Source: Cheiracanthium punctorium
Taxonomy: Eukaryota > Arthropoda > Arachnida > Araneae > Cheiracanthiidae
Length of the DNA: 64,000 bases
Assembly (NCBI GenBank): GCA_038373885.1
Contig: JAWZYV010016978.1
Span: 62,001-126,000, forward strand
Direction: 5' to 3'
The notes below the pieces were generated by a model. The model saw nothing but the letters and a program-made list of their open reading frames with translations, had not been told where the DNA came from and ran no database searches. The position numbers and the translations under genes are program-made. Below are positions 44,312-54,619 of the stretch, piece by piece (the stretch's first letter is position 1; each line of letters opens with the position of its first letter).

Positions 44312-45815
44312 CACTCATGTCCATAAATTAAGGATAATTCAGAATCACACAGAAATTGATCTCTAAAATAAAAATTTCACCTGTGGAATGATCACACACA
44401 TTTTGAAGAAGAATATGCAAATTACAGGAAACCACCAGATGGCGTGGATGGTACGTCACAGTGACGAGAGTGTAAGAGAGGGGTATATAAGGAATGGTGG
44501 CAAAGAAGTAAAATTGTTCACAAGCGCTGTGAAAGCCTTTCAGTGCAAAAACCGCATAGTTATGGCACAAAGGAGGCATTTGGATGATGTTTTACATGGC
44601 AGAATTATCGGACGACTGAAATGTGGACGTACCCAGCTGGAAGTATCCGAGGAACTTGGAATCGCCCAGAGTGTCATCTCCAGGCTTTGGCAACGATTCC
44701 AATATGATGGTAATGTAATGTGAGTAGACGTTACAGCACAGGTCGCCCCCGAGTTACAACGCCGAATGAGGACCGCTATTTAGCAGTTACTGCCAAAAGA
44801 AACAGACGGAGTACAGCATCAGACCTGTCTCGTCAGCTCTCTTCAGCTACCGGTACGGCAGTTTCAAGGCAGACCGTGTACAGACTCTTAGGGCACATTG
44901 GTCTATATGCTCGTAGGATTGTCAGATGTGTTCCACTTACCGCAACTCACTGTCGCCTGCGATTAACCTGGAGTACAGAGCATGCATTGTGGACACCGCA
45001 ACAGTGGTCTTGTGTGATGTTTTCCGACGAGTCCAGGTTTAGTTTGGAGTCTGATTCTCGCCGGACATTCATCTGGAGAGCGCCAGGTACCCGTTACCAC
45101 CAAGAGAACACCACTGAAAGACACCGTTACGGTGGTGTAGGATGGCTCGTTTGGGGAGGAATTATTCTTGGTTCCAGAACTGACCTGTATGTTCAGAGTG
45201 TAACGATGACAGGCCACATCTATCGGGATGTCATTCTGGAAACACATGTACGTTTGTTTCGGGGCGCCATGGGTGCTGAATTTGTGTTTATGGATGACAA
45301 CGCCCGTCCTCACCGTGCAAACATTCTAGACGAATGCCTTCAATCGGAGGATATCACCCGTATGCATTGGCCAGCATACTCACCGGACTTGAAGCCAATA
45401 AAGCATGTGTGGGATATGCTTGGCCGACGAATTGCAGCCCGTCAACCCCCTCCCACCTGTCTACCGGAACTTCGGAGTGCATTGCTTTATGAGTGATGTA
45501 ATATTCCCCAAGATCAGATTGATCATTTGATACTCAGCATGCCTAGGCGTTGTCAGGCCTGTATTGCATCGTCCGGGAGACATACTCCGTATTAACCATC
45601 CTACTAACCATGTTATACTGTTTTTTGTAAATAGGTTCTGTTTTGAAATTTGGTCAAGGGAGTAAAACTTGCAATTTTTATTAATTATGTCAAACATATA
45701 GCATCTTTTTTGCTCTTTACTTTTTGTTTAATAAATAGACTTTAAGTCAAATTTGTTTTGCTTCTTTCTCTTTCTTTGCCTGAACTTCATTATCCTTAAT
45801 TTATGGACATGAGTG
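44312..45815 (+). mobile_element. Tc1-like transposon, complete ends
   Basis: The 1,504-bp element is flanked by TA (44310-44311, 45816-45817). Its inverted ends CACTCATGTCCATAAATTAA are identical on both sides for more than 20 bases (continuing GGATAAT). It encloses a single Tc1-type transposase with inactivating changes. It sits inside the interval between the two family-G repeats. Confidence 0.93.
44562..45595 (+). pseudogene. Tc1-like DD34E transposase, inactivated
   Basis: The start MAQRRHLDDV at 44562 leads into paired-like helix-turn-helix motifs (GRIIGRLKCGRTQLEVSEEL and SDLSRQL...VSRQTVYRLL) with the linker GRPR. The catalytic domain has the first Asp in MFSDESRF and the second in FMDDNARPH. 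Exactly 34 residues later the expected Glu is Lys (SPDLKPIKHVWD). A 5-bp tandem duplication, TAATG near 44712-44721, breaks the frame between the DNA-binding domain and the linker. A tryptophan codon has become TGA at 45494-45496; homology continues to the natural stop at 45593-45595. Length otherwise fits the family. Recent insertion but dead on three counts. Confidence 0.93.
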
Positions 45816-46869
45816 TAGTTGTAACCAGCGACAGTTGCGAACAAACCTAACGAGAATGGTTGATCATCATTCCCAGTATACAGTTCTTTCATTCGCATTT
45901 CGATATTTTGAAAATTTTAATTTAATTCCATATGTTTTTCCTATTTCCATACTTTAGAGCAAACGATTAATTCAATAATTATAAAAATTTCTTTTTAGTA
46001 TATTGATAGTACTTTTATACAGTGTACTTAACATTTTTGGCTTTGTTTTGGGGAACAACGATGTTTCAGAAGTAGTGTTTTAACGTCGCTAAGAAACAAG
46101 TGTAGGCGGGATTTCGCCCGGATAACCGGAAAGTACCACAGCTTGCCACCCACGGCCTGATTTCCAGCAGGACATTCGGGGCAAGCGGCCGAGTCTCCAA
46201 AAAGGGGTGGGGGGGTTCCAAATTGTTCTTTTAGTTTAAAAATTGGTAAATTTCGATTTTAATTTAAAATAATAAACAGAGAAACTAATTTTATGAAAAA
46301 TATAGTATTAATAGCCAATGCCGGTCCTGGGTATTTTTTTAAGTAGTGCGAGTGCACAAAAATATGCCCCCTCCGTCATAGGTAGCTAGAGAAGTTTTCA
46401 GAGGGATTAAACGAGGATTTCAACAAATATATATATAGTTAGATAGTAAAGGTATTTTGGCTACCGGGGCGGTCGTACCGTTCGCTCCACCTTAGAAGCG
46501 TCATTGTTAATAGTTACTATTTCATAGCCGTAGCATTAAATGCACACATTTTTTTTAGCTAAACGGTAGTCTCCAGCAATTATTCAGTGGAAACTTATCA
46601 TTTATGCGTGGCCTATGTAGTGTTTTTTGCTGATCGCCAGAAAGAGCTGATTTTCAATCGGAACTGGCAGAAGGAAATGCCTTCCTTAGTGGAGCGAAGT
46701 GAAGATCCATTTAATTATAAATAAATGCTCTGATATAAGCATTAAAAGCCGTGGAGGGGGATATTGGGAGGGGGTGGAACCCCTCGCAAGAAATTGAAAA
46801 TTTTGGTAAAAAAAAAATAATAATGATGAGGCCTGTGAAAATTTTCAGTGTGTCTACGTATTGCAGTGT
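45816..46869. other. no gene seen
   Basis: Mixed sequence with a G-rich run near 46208. No element ends or coding motifs recognised. Confidence 0.4.
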
Positions 46870-47182
46870 TTACATATCGCTTCGCAGTCTATCACACACT
46901 AACTGACAATGAGAGCGACTTCTTTATTTATAGATTTGCAAGCGGATGTGACGTCACATAGGATATGACATCATTATTCTAGGCTTCTCCAGAAACTTCT
47001 CTTGTAATTCAGATATAGCCGAAATTTCACCAGCTCCGAGACCTTTCTTTTTGGCGCCGAAATGGTCGCCAAGTTTGTCGTCAAGGTCAAGTGATCACAT
47101 ACTCATTTCATTTGCAACAATGCCCGAACAACTCACTTTCCTGCAATACAGATTGGCGCGAGAAAACATTTCAATTTTGTAA
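46870..47182 (+). repeat. repeat family G, right arm of an inverted pair
   Basis: It mirrors 42347-42745: CAGTCTATCACACAC, TGACGTCA (46949), TTCTCCAGAAACTTCTC, ACATACTCATTTCATTTGCA and finally TTTTGTAACA at the outside. The arms enclose 4.1 kb including a SINE and the Tc1 element. Confidence 0.7.
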
Positions 47183-48109
47183 CAATTCTGTGCTTGGACA
47201 AGATAATGGTGAATCGTGAAACACAGGTGTTTAAAATTTAGTACAGCTGTTAGACATTGATCCATCACTTTGAGTCAGTGGTAGTCACATAGAGACTGCA
47301 TCCCCCTACTTGTCAGTTTACTCTACCATGGCTAACCGGGTTAGCCATGACTCTACAAACTCATTTTGTTTCAAAGACTTTAAAAACTTTTTAATGTACT
47401 ATGATTTTCATATTGTGATTCTGCGTCGAAATGAAATGAAAGCTGGCCTTTGACTCACTTAAAGTCTCATTGTTAATAAAAAATAATGTACATATATCCT
47501 TAAAAAAAGAATACAGTAATAAGATAAAGTGCAATAAGAAAAGAATGTAGTTAGTAATTTGGCAGTCTTGGTCAGAGAGTTTCTTTCCGAAAGGTAAGAA
47601 AAAAAAAAAAGAAAAGGCAAAAGCTGGGTTTGGAGGGATTCGGTACAAATCTGAAAGAATGTTTCAGTCAATTTGACACCTCTTGTTCAAGATCGTAGAT
47701 AGAAATGTTAAGTTTAAAGCCGCTATTGATCAAAATGACATGGTCAATGTCTCATTAATTATACAAAAATGTGATAAATACTAATCAGCTAATAAGTAGT
47801 AAAAAATTAATCATTTAATTAATTTGTGTTTTAGGAATAATTAATTTAAACTTAATTACCGTATTTATGTTAAACATAAAAAGTGAACCGACCTCCCATT
47901 TTTTTTTAAGGACTACACCACTGCGTTTAGGCATTGTTTTATTGTTATGTAATAGATAACATACTTCATTTTGTAAAAATTAAAATAAAGGTGTTACAAA
48001 AAATCACATTTAACTTTTACGTGCTTTTACAGTTGTAGACTAGATAGGTGATAAATAATAAAGTAAAAAGCGTGTTTCATTTTTTTCTCGATATTTACAC
48101 TTTAATGCC
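47183..48109. other. no gene seen
   Basis: AT-rich intron sequence with no recognised ends. Confidence 0.4.
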
Positions 48110-48246
48110 ACTAAAACATATAAAGTATCGGTATCGGCCGATACTGAAGCTTCAACGCATCGGTATCGGCAATTTTTAAACATGAATTTATGGTTAAAGT
48201 ATCGGTATCGGTTCTCGGTTAAAAAATGGTATCGGTCGATCCCTAT
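48110..48246. mobile_element. hAT-like MITE remnant with GTATCGG words
   Basis: The right end reads GGTATCGGTCGATCCCTA, the inverted form of a common hAT-MITE terminus (TAGGGATCGACC). The interior repeats AAAGTATCGGTATCGG in both orientations. The left terminus and target duplication are not clear. Confidence 0.45.
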
Positions 48247-48669
48247 TATAGAGGTATACTCTTTGACAAAAGAACCTCAGTAACGTTCAAACTTAAAAAT
48301 TTAATAAATTAAGGTCAAATTTCGACCACTGGGCGATCACTAAATCATTTCATATATCTCTAAATCATTTCATATTTCTAAATCATTTCACTAAATCATT
48401 TCATCTATAAATCATTTTTTCCGTTTGTAATTATTTAAATACCATTCATCTTCAAAAAATCTTCATACGGAATACCTATATATCCACCAAGTACCCTACC
48501 AATTTTCATATAACATTACGTTTATTAGAAGCACATACAGACAGTGATAATAAAATTTTATTTTACTTCACTTTTGTTTAATAACTTAACTTCACACTTT
48601 CTCTGATAGATAGCTCGTATCCGAATTTCGGATTAGTATCTCCGGTAAAAAAAAATATAAAAATGTTTT

Positions 48670-48760
48670 ATGATAGCTCTTGTCAAAAAAAAAAAAAAAA
48701 AAGAAATAGAAAAAAGAAAAAGAAAAAGAAAAGAAAAGAAAAGAAAGAAAGAAAAAGAAA
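48670..48760. repeat. A-rich low-complexity tract
   Basis: A long A-run passes into GAAAAAGAAAAG words. The lysine-rich translation it gives is an artefact of composition. Confidence 0.8.
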
Positions 48761-49272
48761 ACCTTGTTTTTAAAAAATTCTCACGGTCTTTCCTATTTAC
48801 TGAAATTTCATTTCTCCATGAATTATTTGCTTTCTCTCACATAACGAGCTGTAAAAAACGATGCAGACGACCTCCAACATTTAAAAAAATTCGCGAAGAA
48901 AGAAGAAAAAAAAAAAGGAAATTAAACGTCCTTTCTTCTTTGAATCTTCGTTAAGGTTGATTGCTTACCTGATAACGTTGCTAAAACTAGTGCAACGTAG
49001 AGGCCAGTCAACGGTAGAAATCGCAGACGTCGACGTAAATAAATAACCCTCAAAAATCGTTTACGACCTTCGCGGCGTATGATAAATTTTAGAAGTAATC
49101 GCCTTATTTGTTTTCAAGTGTAACTATGAACAGATTACGCTGAGTAATTTACGGCCCTCTTTCTTTGTAACGAAAATGCAAAAAACATGCTGTTTGCTTT
49201 AGACAAGGCAAGTTTTATGTAATTCCAAAGAATTTGCTGAGTTAGTGATAACTAAAAAAAAATAAATTATCT

Positions 49273-49497
49273 AATTATGAATTAAGATAAAGTGTTAAAC
49301 CTGATAATGCTTACTTTTCCCACTTTTCTCTATTAAAATTAATTTTTATTTGAATGAAATGTCAATCCCGCTTAATCCCGCAATCTCGTGCGGGATTGAC
49401 ATTTCATTCAAATAAAAATTAATTTTAATAGAGAAAAGTGGGAAAAAGTAAGTTTATAAGCACTATCAGGTTTAATACTTTATCTTAATTCATAATT
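49273..49497. repeat. foldback with GCGGGATT centre
   Basis: Two arms of about 105 bp are near-perfect inverted copies, from AATTATGAATTAAGATAAAG outside to CAATCCCGC near the centre at about 49385. A separate hairpin AATCCCGCAAAAGCGGGATT follows at 49546, so the same word is reused. Confidence 0.75.
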
Positions 49498-49767
49498 AAA
49501 ACAATACCTTACATAAATATGAAAATTATAGCCATGATATTGTAATCCCGCAAAAGCGGGATTGCATTCCCTATTTAAAATTCGCTTCGTAGTGAACTTC
49601 CGCGGAAGATTTGGCGGCTTAATTCTAGAAAAAATGTGGGGAAACACCATTGCACACAATAGAAGAAATTTTACACATACAATAACCAGCGAATGCGGAT
49701 TTAAAAAAAAGAAAGTGTGAAGTTTCGGAAAAAAACCCACGGAAAACTCCGAAAGGTTAAGTCGACG

Positions 49768-49845
49768 GACGCGACCTGGTTTTGAACCAGGGACCTTCTG
49801 TCTATCAGTTTTGAGCGCAAACGAACTCGGCCAGTGGTGGGGCTG
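49768..49845 (-). pseudogene. tRNA-like sequence (pol III A and B boxes)
   Basis: On the minus strand an A-box-like TGGCCGAGTTCG and a B box GGTTCAAAACC are separated by a tRNA-like distance. A T-stem CCTGG/CCAGG is complete. A matching acceptor stem is not evident, so a tRNA pseudogene or SINE head is more likely than a gene. Confidence 0.5.
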
Positions 49846-50149
49846 GACATATTTTGGAGGTAACCCCCCAAAAAAGCTGCATATCGCTATTAACGTAATT
49901 TTGCGAGACCCTATAAAAAAACCTTAAATGTTATTTCCATCCTTTAAATGCAAAATAAGCTGTTATACACAGGAACGTAACCAGAGGGGGCCTGGCAAAC
50001 CGGGCACATGTCCCGGGCTGCGTGTGTTGCGGGAAGGGGGGGGAAGCCAATATTGAGGTTTACCCCAGGTGACGTAAATGTGGACACTGGACTCTAATTG
50101 GGGCACTGGTTATAAACATTTATATACTTAATAGCTTGTTATGAATGAA

Positions 50150-50505
50150 TGCCGTTAAACTGCCAAGATATAAGATATTGGAATATTTTTGGGTGTTCCT
50201 GTAGAACTGTACATGATAGAAGCACTATTTTGGATTGACTGCTTTATCTCCATCCTTTAATAACATTGGTTAATTTTGATTTGTTTGAAATACAAGAATG
50301 ATTCTAAAGTACGCTTTAAAGAATGACTCCCGCAGAGCGTATTCTATGAGAATTCCTTTGGACGCTCCTGTAAGAATCTTTAAATGCCGCCCATATTCTT
50401 AAAATGCGTTACATAAGTACGGCTCATAAGTATAACGCATACAAATTTCGTAGTATTCTATGCATATTGAAAGCGGTTAGAGCACGAAATCATTAACACC
50501 TTTCG
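50150..50505 (-). repeat. repeat family F, inverted diverged copy
   Basis: On the minus strand it contains ATGATTTCGTGCTCTAAC, TACGAAATTTGTATGCGTTA and CTCTGCGGGAGTCATTC blocks in the family order. Confidence 0.5.
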
Positions 50506-50555
50506 ACTTCGTTCAAAAGTGTCCGTTCACGTTCATAATCAATAACATGTCTTAA

Positions 50556-50792
50556 CCCTTTAACGCGGAGTGTTCCCGCACTGGGAACACCAAACTCTGA
50601 CGCTTTGACTGTTGCCAGACACGAAGAATAGATCGGATTTTTATAAAAATAGTTGCGGGTGACATAGCTCCATGAGAATCCTTTACTTTTGAGCACGACA
50701 TTTCCCGTACAAAAAATGGTCACGATTATTGGTCACGAACAGCACCGACATCTGCTGGAAAATGGAAGAATGCGAGAACATCTGGATAGATT
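50556..50792. mobile_element. left end of a TTAA-flanked element
   Basis: TTAA at 50552-50555 precedes CCCTTTAACGCGGAGTG and the hairpin GTGTTCCC/GGGAACAC, followed by CAAACTCT. This is the same end structure as the right terminus at 3264 (inverted). The piece leads directly into the palindrome at 50793-51055; the far terminus is missing. Confidence 0.5.
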
Positions 50793-51055
50793 TGCCCAAT
50801 GCTGAAAAAAGGGCAGCCGTTGCAATCGCTCGACTTAACTACCAGCAAGATGGCGGACGATCGAAACGTTTATCGCGTGCCACAGATCTAGAGACCCCTT
50901 TTTTTGACGCAGCTGGCTGTGCACCGGCACAGCCAGCTGCGTAAAAAAAGGGGTCTCTAGATCAGTGGACGCGATGAACGTTTCGATCGTCCGCCATCTT
51001 GCTGGTAGTTAAGTCGATCGATGGCAATGGCTGCCCTTTTTTCGGCATTGGGAAA
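50793..51055. repeat. near-perfect palindrome, arms about 130 bp, loop 4 bases
   Basis: The arms run from TGCCCAATGC(T/C)GAAAAAAGG outside to GCAGCTGGCTGTGC inside, meeting at the four bases ACCG (50923-50926). Each arm contains AAGATGGCGGACGATCG and GATCTAGAGACCCCTTTTTT. The shorter relative at 3030-3190 lacks the central CAGCTGGCTGTGC part. Confidence 0.85.
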
Positions 51056-53044
51056 GGGTTGCGCCTCAAACCCGTGCGTAACTAACCCGTGCGTTTTCTA
51101 AATAAATGCAGACACCTAACAATCTAGGAATCCGTCCAGCCGAACAACAACAAACACTTGACAAGCCGTCAAGATAAGCTAGCGCTTTTTTGTAAGGATC
51201 GGAACTCTTTTGGGATGCTACAACGACGTAAAACGTCCACCGTTTAAACAAAATCTGATAATCTTGTGTAAACGCAAATGCTTAAGTTCTGTGTTTGTTG
51301 AATTCCTCTTATCTCGCGTCTCCTATACTCCTCTCTTCTGAAGTTTTCATTCTTTCTTTCATTTCTTTTCTTTTTTTTTTTTTAATTTCTTTTCTCAGAA
51401 ACTCTAAGATAATTTCTGGTAGTGAATCCAACGGTTTTTTCTGGCACAGTGATGGAATAAAGAAAAGATCAACCATAAATTTACGAAGAGGATAATACTG
51501 TGTCTCTCAGACAGATATTCATCTAGTGTCCTCTTTGCGCATCTACACCCCCTACATTTAATCTGTATCGAAAACATACAAAAGAGCTGGTGCTATACAA
51601 ATCAGGAACAAATGATTTTCCTTAAGGAATAAGTAATACGTTTCGGATTGCAGAAAGAGTCCACCCTATTTCAGAAAGCTGCTTTCCAGCCTGTGTATGG
51701 GTTGGCGATTATGCTGCTGAAGAAGGGTTGAATCTTTGTAGCATCCGAAACATAGCAGTCCTATTTCTTGTTTTGAGTGCGAATAGTTATGTTCGTTCCC
51801 ATCGTTACAGAGCAACGACGGCGTCAGGGATTCCTCCTTCTACGCCAATCGTTGTTTCTATGCATGGGTCTTAGAATGCCCCTCGGGTTACTTAACAGCA
51901 AACATTCATAATGCCTAGCACCGCTAATAATCCTGCATGCATGCATGCTCAAGATACCAGCGAAATCAGATTTGCTAAAGGAAAAAAAAAAATCTGAAAT
52001 ATTTTTATATTTTGAGTCTGGGTTTTGTGTAAGGGCAAGCCTACACAAGGGGCATCTGTCTACGAGGGGTGCCTTACAAGGAAGCCTCCCCGGAGCTCAC
52101 TCACCAAACGTAAAAAATTTAATGCAGTCATACGTACACACTAAAAGAAACCTAATGTGTAAAAATTAGCTGCTATCTCCTCATATTAAAGCTAAAATTA
52201 ATTAATAAAAAATGAGTATGAGCTGACAGAATAGAGCCTCTATCGCTACTTGGCACTTTCTATTTTCTTTTATAAATGCTTTTACAAAAATATACTTATT
52301 TAATTTTAAGTAGTTTTATGGTGTGCATTTTAAGTAAGCACAGGTCAGAATTCATCTACAACAATGATTCACTGGATATCCCGCAGAACATATGGTGGGA
52401 AAAAAATCAGGCTGGTAACTGGCTCTGTTTTGGGGGGAGGGGGGTGGTGGAGGAAGTTGGCCAAAAATACTTTTTAAACATAAATTCTGTGTATGCATAA
52501 GAGGTTCGTAACATTTTAGAAGAAGCTTAGCTTTTTAGCGAAAGAAGAGTTGAAATAAACAAGTGTTAAAAAATAATTTAAAAAAATCTGATGTGTCCAA
52601 CACATGACTTCCTTGCACGTCCATTAGATCAAAAATATTTTCGATGCACTTCCTCTAAATTTATTTGTTTGAAAGAGATAAAATATCAATAATAGTAAGG
52701 TTTAGCGATTTCTAGCCAAATATTTCGATATCGCCAAGCTGAGTTCAATTTGAAAGATTTCCTTCTGACACTTTATTTGGCGATATTTCACCAAAAGCCG
52801 ACAAACTTGAGATAGTCAGCGAGATTTTGGGGATAGCCAAAGTAGTCATTGACCACAGACTTTCAATGAATTGAATGCATCCATACACCTCAATGTATTT
52901 AAAGTCATTTGGCTCACCCTGTAAATAAATTCTCAGTCGATTGCTGTCAAAAAAGATATTGAAAACAGTTAGATATTACAATAGTTCTAAATACAAAGTT
53001 AAAAAATCTACGGGTTAAAGTTTTAGAGTTATACAAAATAGGAA
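51056..53044. other. no gene seen
   Basis: Unassigned intron sequence. AATCTGAAA near 51990 and CTCACTCACCAAA near 52098 are short fragments of families H and SINE tails. A T-run occurs at 51370-51384. Confidence 0.4.
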
Positions 53045-53310
53045 ATAATTTTTGGCGCCAAATTTGGCGATATTTCGGCGAAACTCGTCAATGTCGAAGA
53101 CATTTGGCGAGATTTTAAGCATGAACCAAACAATGACAGATTATCGCCAAATTTGGCGATATTCCGCCAAAACTCGCCAAGAACGATAACAAATGGCGAT
53201 ACCTTGGGCATGGACCAAATGACTGACTATCGCCAAATTTGGCGATATTTCGCCAAAACTCGCCAAGGTCGAGGACAGACGGCGAGATTTTGGGCATGTA
53301 CCAAACAATG
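53045..53310. repeat. tandem array of about 87-bp units rich in CGCCAA
   Basis: Three units carry CCAAATTTGGCGATATTTCG at about 53058, 53147 and 53233, followed by AACTCGCCAA and GGCGAGATTTT(A/G)(A/G)GCATG. AATTTGGCGA and TCGCCAAATT are themselves inverted, so each unit can fold. Confidence 0.8.
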
Positions 53311-53810
53311 ACTGTCTACAGTTGTATTATATTGAAGATGTCCATAGACATTAAGGTACTGAAATTCTTTTCGGTGGTCCTGTAAATAAACTCTCCAGTA
53401 GATTGGAGCCAAAAATCGAGATGCACAACTAGATGTTACAACATTCTTATATATGAAATTTCATAATAGTTTTTGAGATTTGAGAGTTAAATATGCACAC
53501 ACATACACCAAAAGTCGCCAAGCTTGGCGACTTTTGGCATAGTTCTTGAGGGAGGCACGTGACCGTGGTCGGACCATTACCTAACTTATGTGGTAGGACG
53601 GTATTGTGCTTGAAATGGATGAATGCCCCTAAAATTGCTATTGACCGTAATGTATTGGAAATCTTTTGAGTGTTCCTGTAGCAGAACTATAAATGAAAAA
53701 GACACTTTTTTTAATGGAGAAATTCATTTTCTAACTCTTTACAGCATATATCACTTCTGAGTCGTTTGAAATAGCCCAATACCTCTAAAAAACGCTTTAA
53801 TGAATTTCGG

Positions 53811-54315
53811 CCCATAGAGCGTAATGTATTTCGAATCTTTTGGGCGGTCCTGTAGATAAACTATTCAGTCGAATGGAACCGAAAGGGAAGGTGCACAACT
53901 AGCTGTTACAACAATCCTAAATATAAAGTTTCAACATTCAACGCCTAACAGTTTTTGAGATATGCGAGTTTAATGAATTTCGGCCCATTGAGTGTAATGT
54001 ATTTCGAATGTTTTGGGCAGTCCTGTAGATAAACTATCCAGTCGAATGGAACCAAAAGGGGAGGTGCACAACTAGATGTTACAACTATCCAAAATATGAA
54101 GTTTCGACATTCTACGCCTAATAGCTTTTGAGTTAGGCGAGTTTAATGAATTTCGGCCCATAGAGCGTAATGTATTTCGAATCTTTTGGGCGGTCCTGTA
54201 CATAAACTATCCATTCGATTGCCACCAAAAGGGGAGGTGCACAACTAGATCATAGAACAATCCTAAATATCAAATCTCAACATTCTACGACCATTAGTTT
54301 TTGAGATATGCGAGT
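53811..54315. repeat. tandem array, three units of 163-173 bp
   Basis: TGAATTTCGGCCCAT starts units at 53811, 53974 and 54147. Each continues with GTAATGTATTTCGAAT, GTCCTGTA(G/C)ATAAACTA and GGTGCACAACTAG. Confidence 0.85.
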
Positions 54316-54325
54316 TACATACATA

Positions 54326-54560
54326 CGTACGTACGTACGTACGTACGTACAGACGGCATGGAAAAACTGGCCACAGTAGACTCGCCACTGGTCAAAATGA
54401 GTTGCAGACGCGTTAATATGATCGTGCATGCTAGCCTACGATGAGATGCATCGAAAAAAATTTTTTAATTAAATTTAGAGGTAGTCAAAATCGGTTTTTA
54501 TGTCGAAATTTGGCCCCCAAAATTTTTCGGGATCACATTACTTCCTTATACTACGTACAA
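54326..54560. repeat. (ACGT)n microsatellite and terminal hairpin of the array
   Basis: Six or more ACGT units at 54327-54350 follow the array. A hairpin ACTTCCTT...AAGGAAGT at 54539-54567 closes the repeat in the same way that ACTTTCC...GGAAAGT closes family V. Confidence 0.65.
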
Positions 54561-54619
54561 GGAAGTAAAAAGTGTAAGGTAATTTTTTTGGAGGGAAGGG
54601 GGGGCACCCTATAATGCCC

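Noticed and set aside
44963..45313. Minus-strand 116-codon open stretch
   Set aside because: Shadow of the Tc1 transposase catalytic domain.
42347..47182. LTR retrotransposon suspected from TG...CA-like outer bases
   Set aside because: The arms are inverted rather than direct, and there is no gag, protease or reverse transcriptase between them.
48670..48954. Lysine- and arginine-rich 94-codon open stretch
   Set aside because: It is a translation of an A-rich low-complexity tract with no downstream motif.
53045..53310. Regularly spaced repeats that could suggest a CRISPR array
   Set aside because: Only three 87-bp units without distinct spacers, in a eukaryotic intron; it is a tandem repeat.
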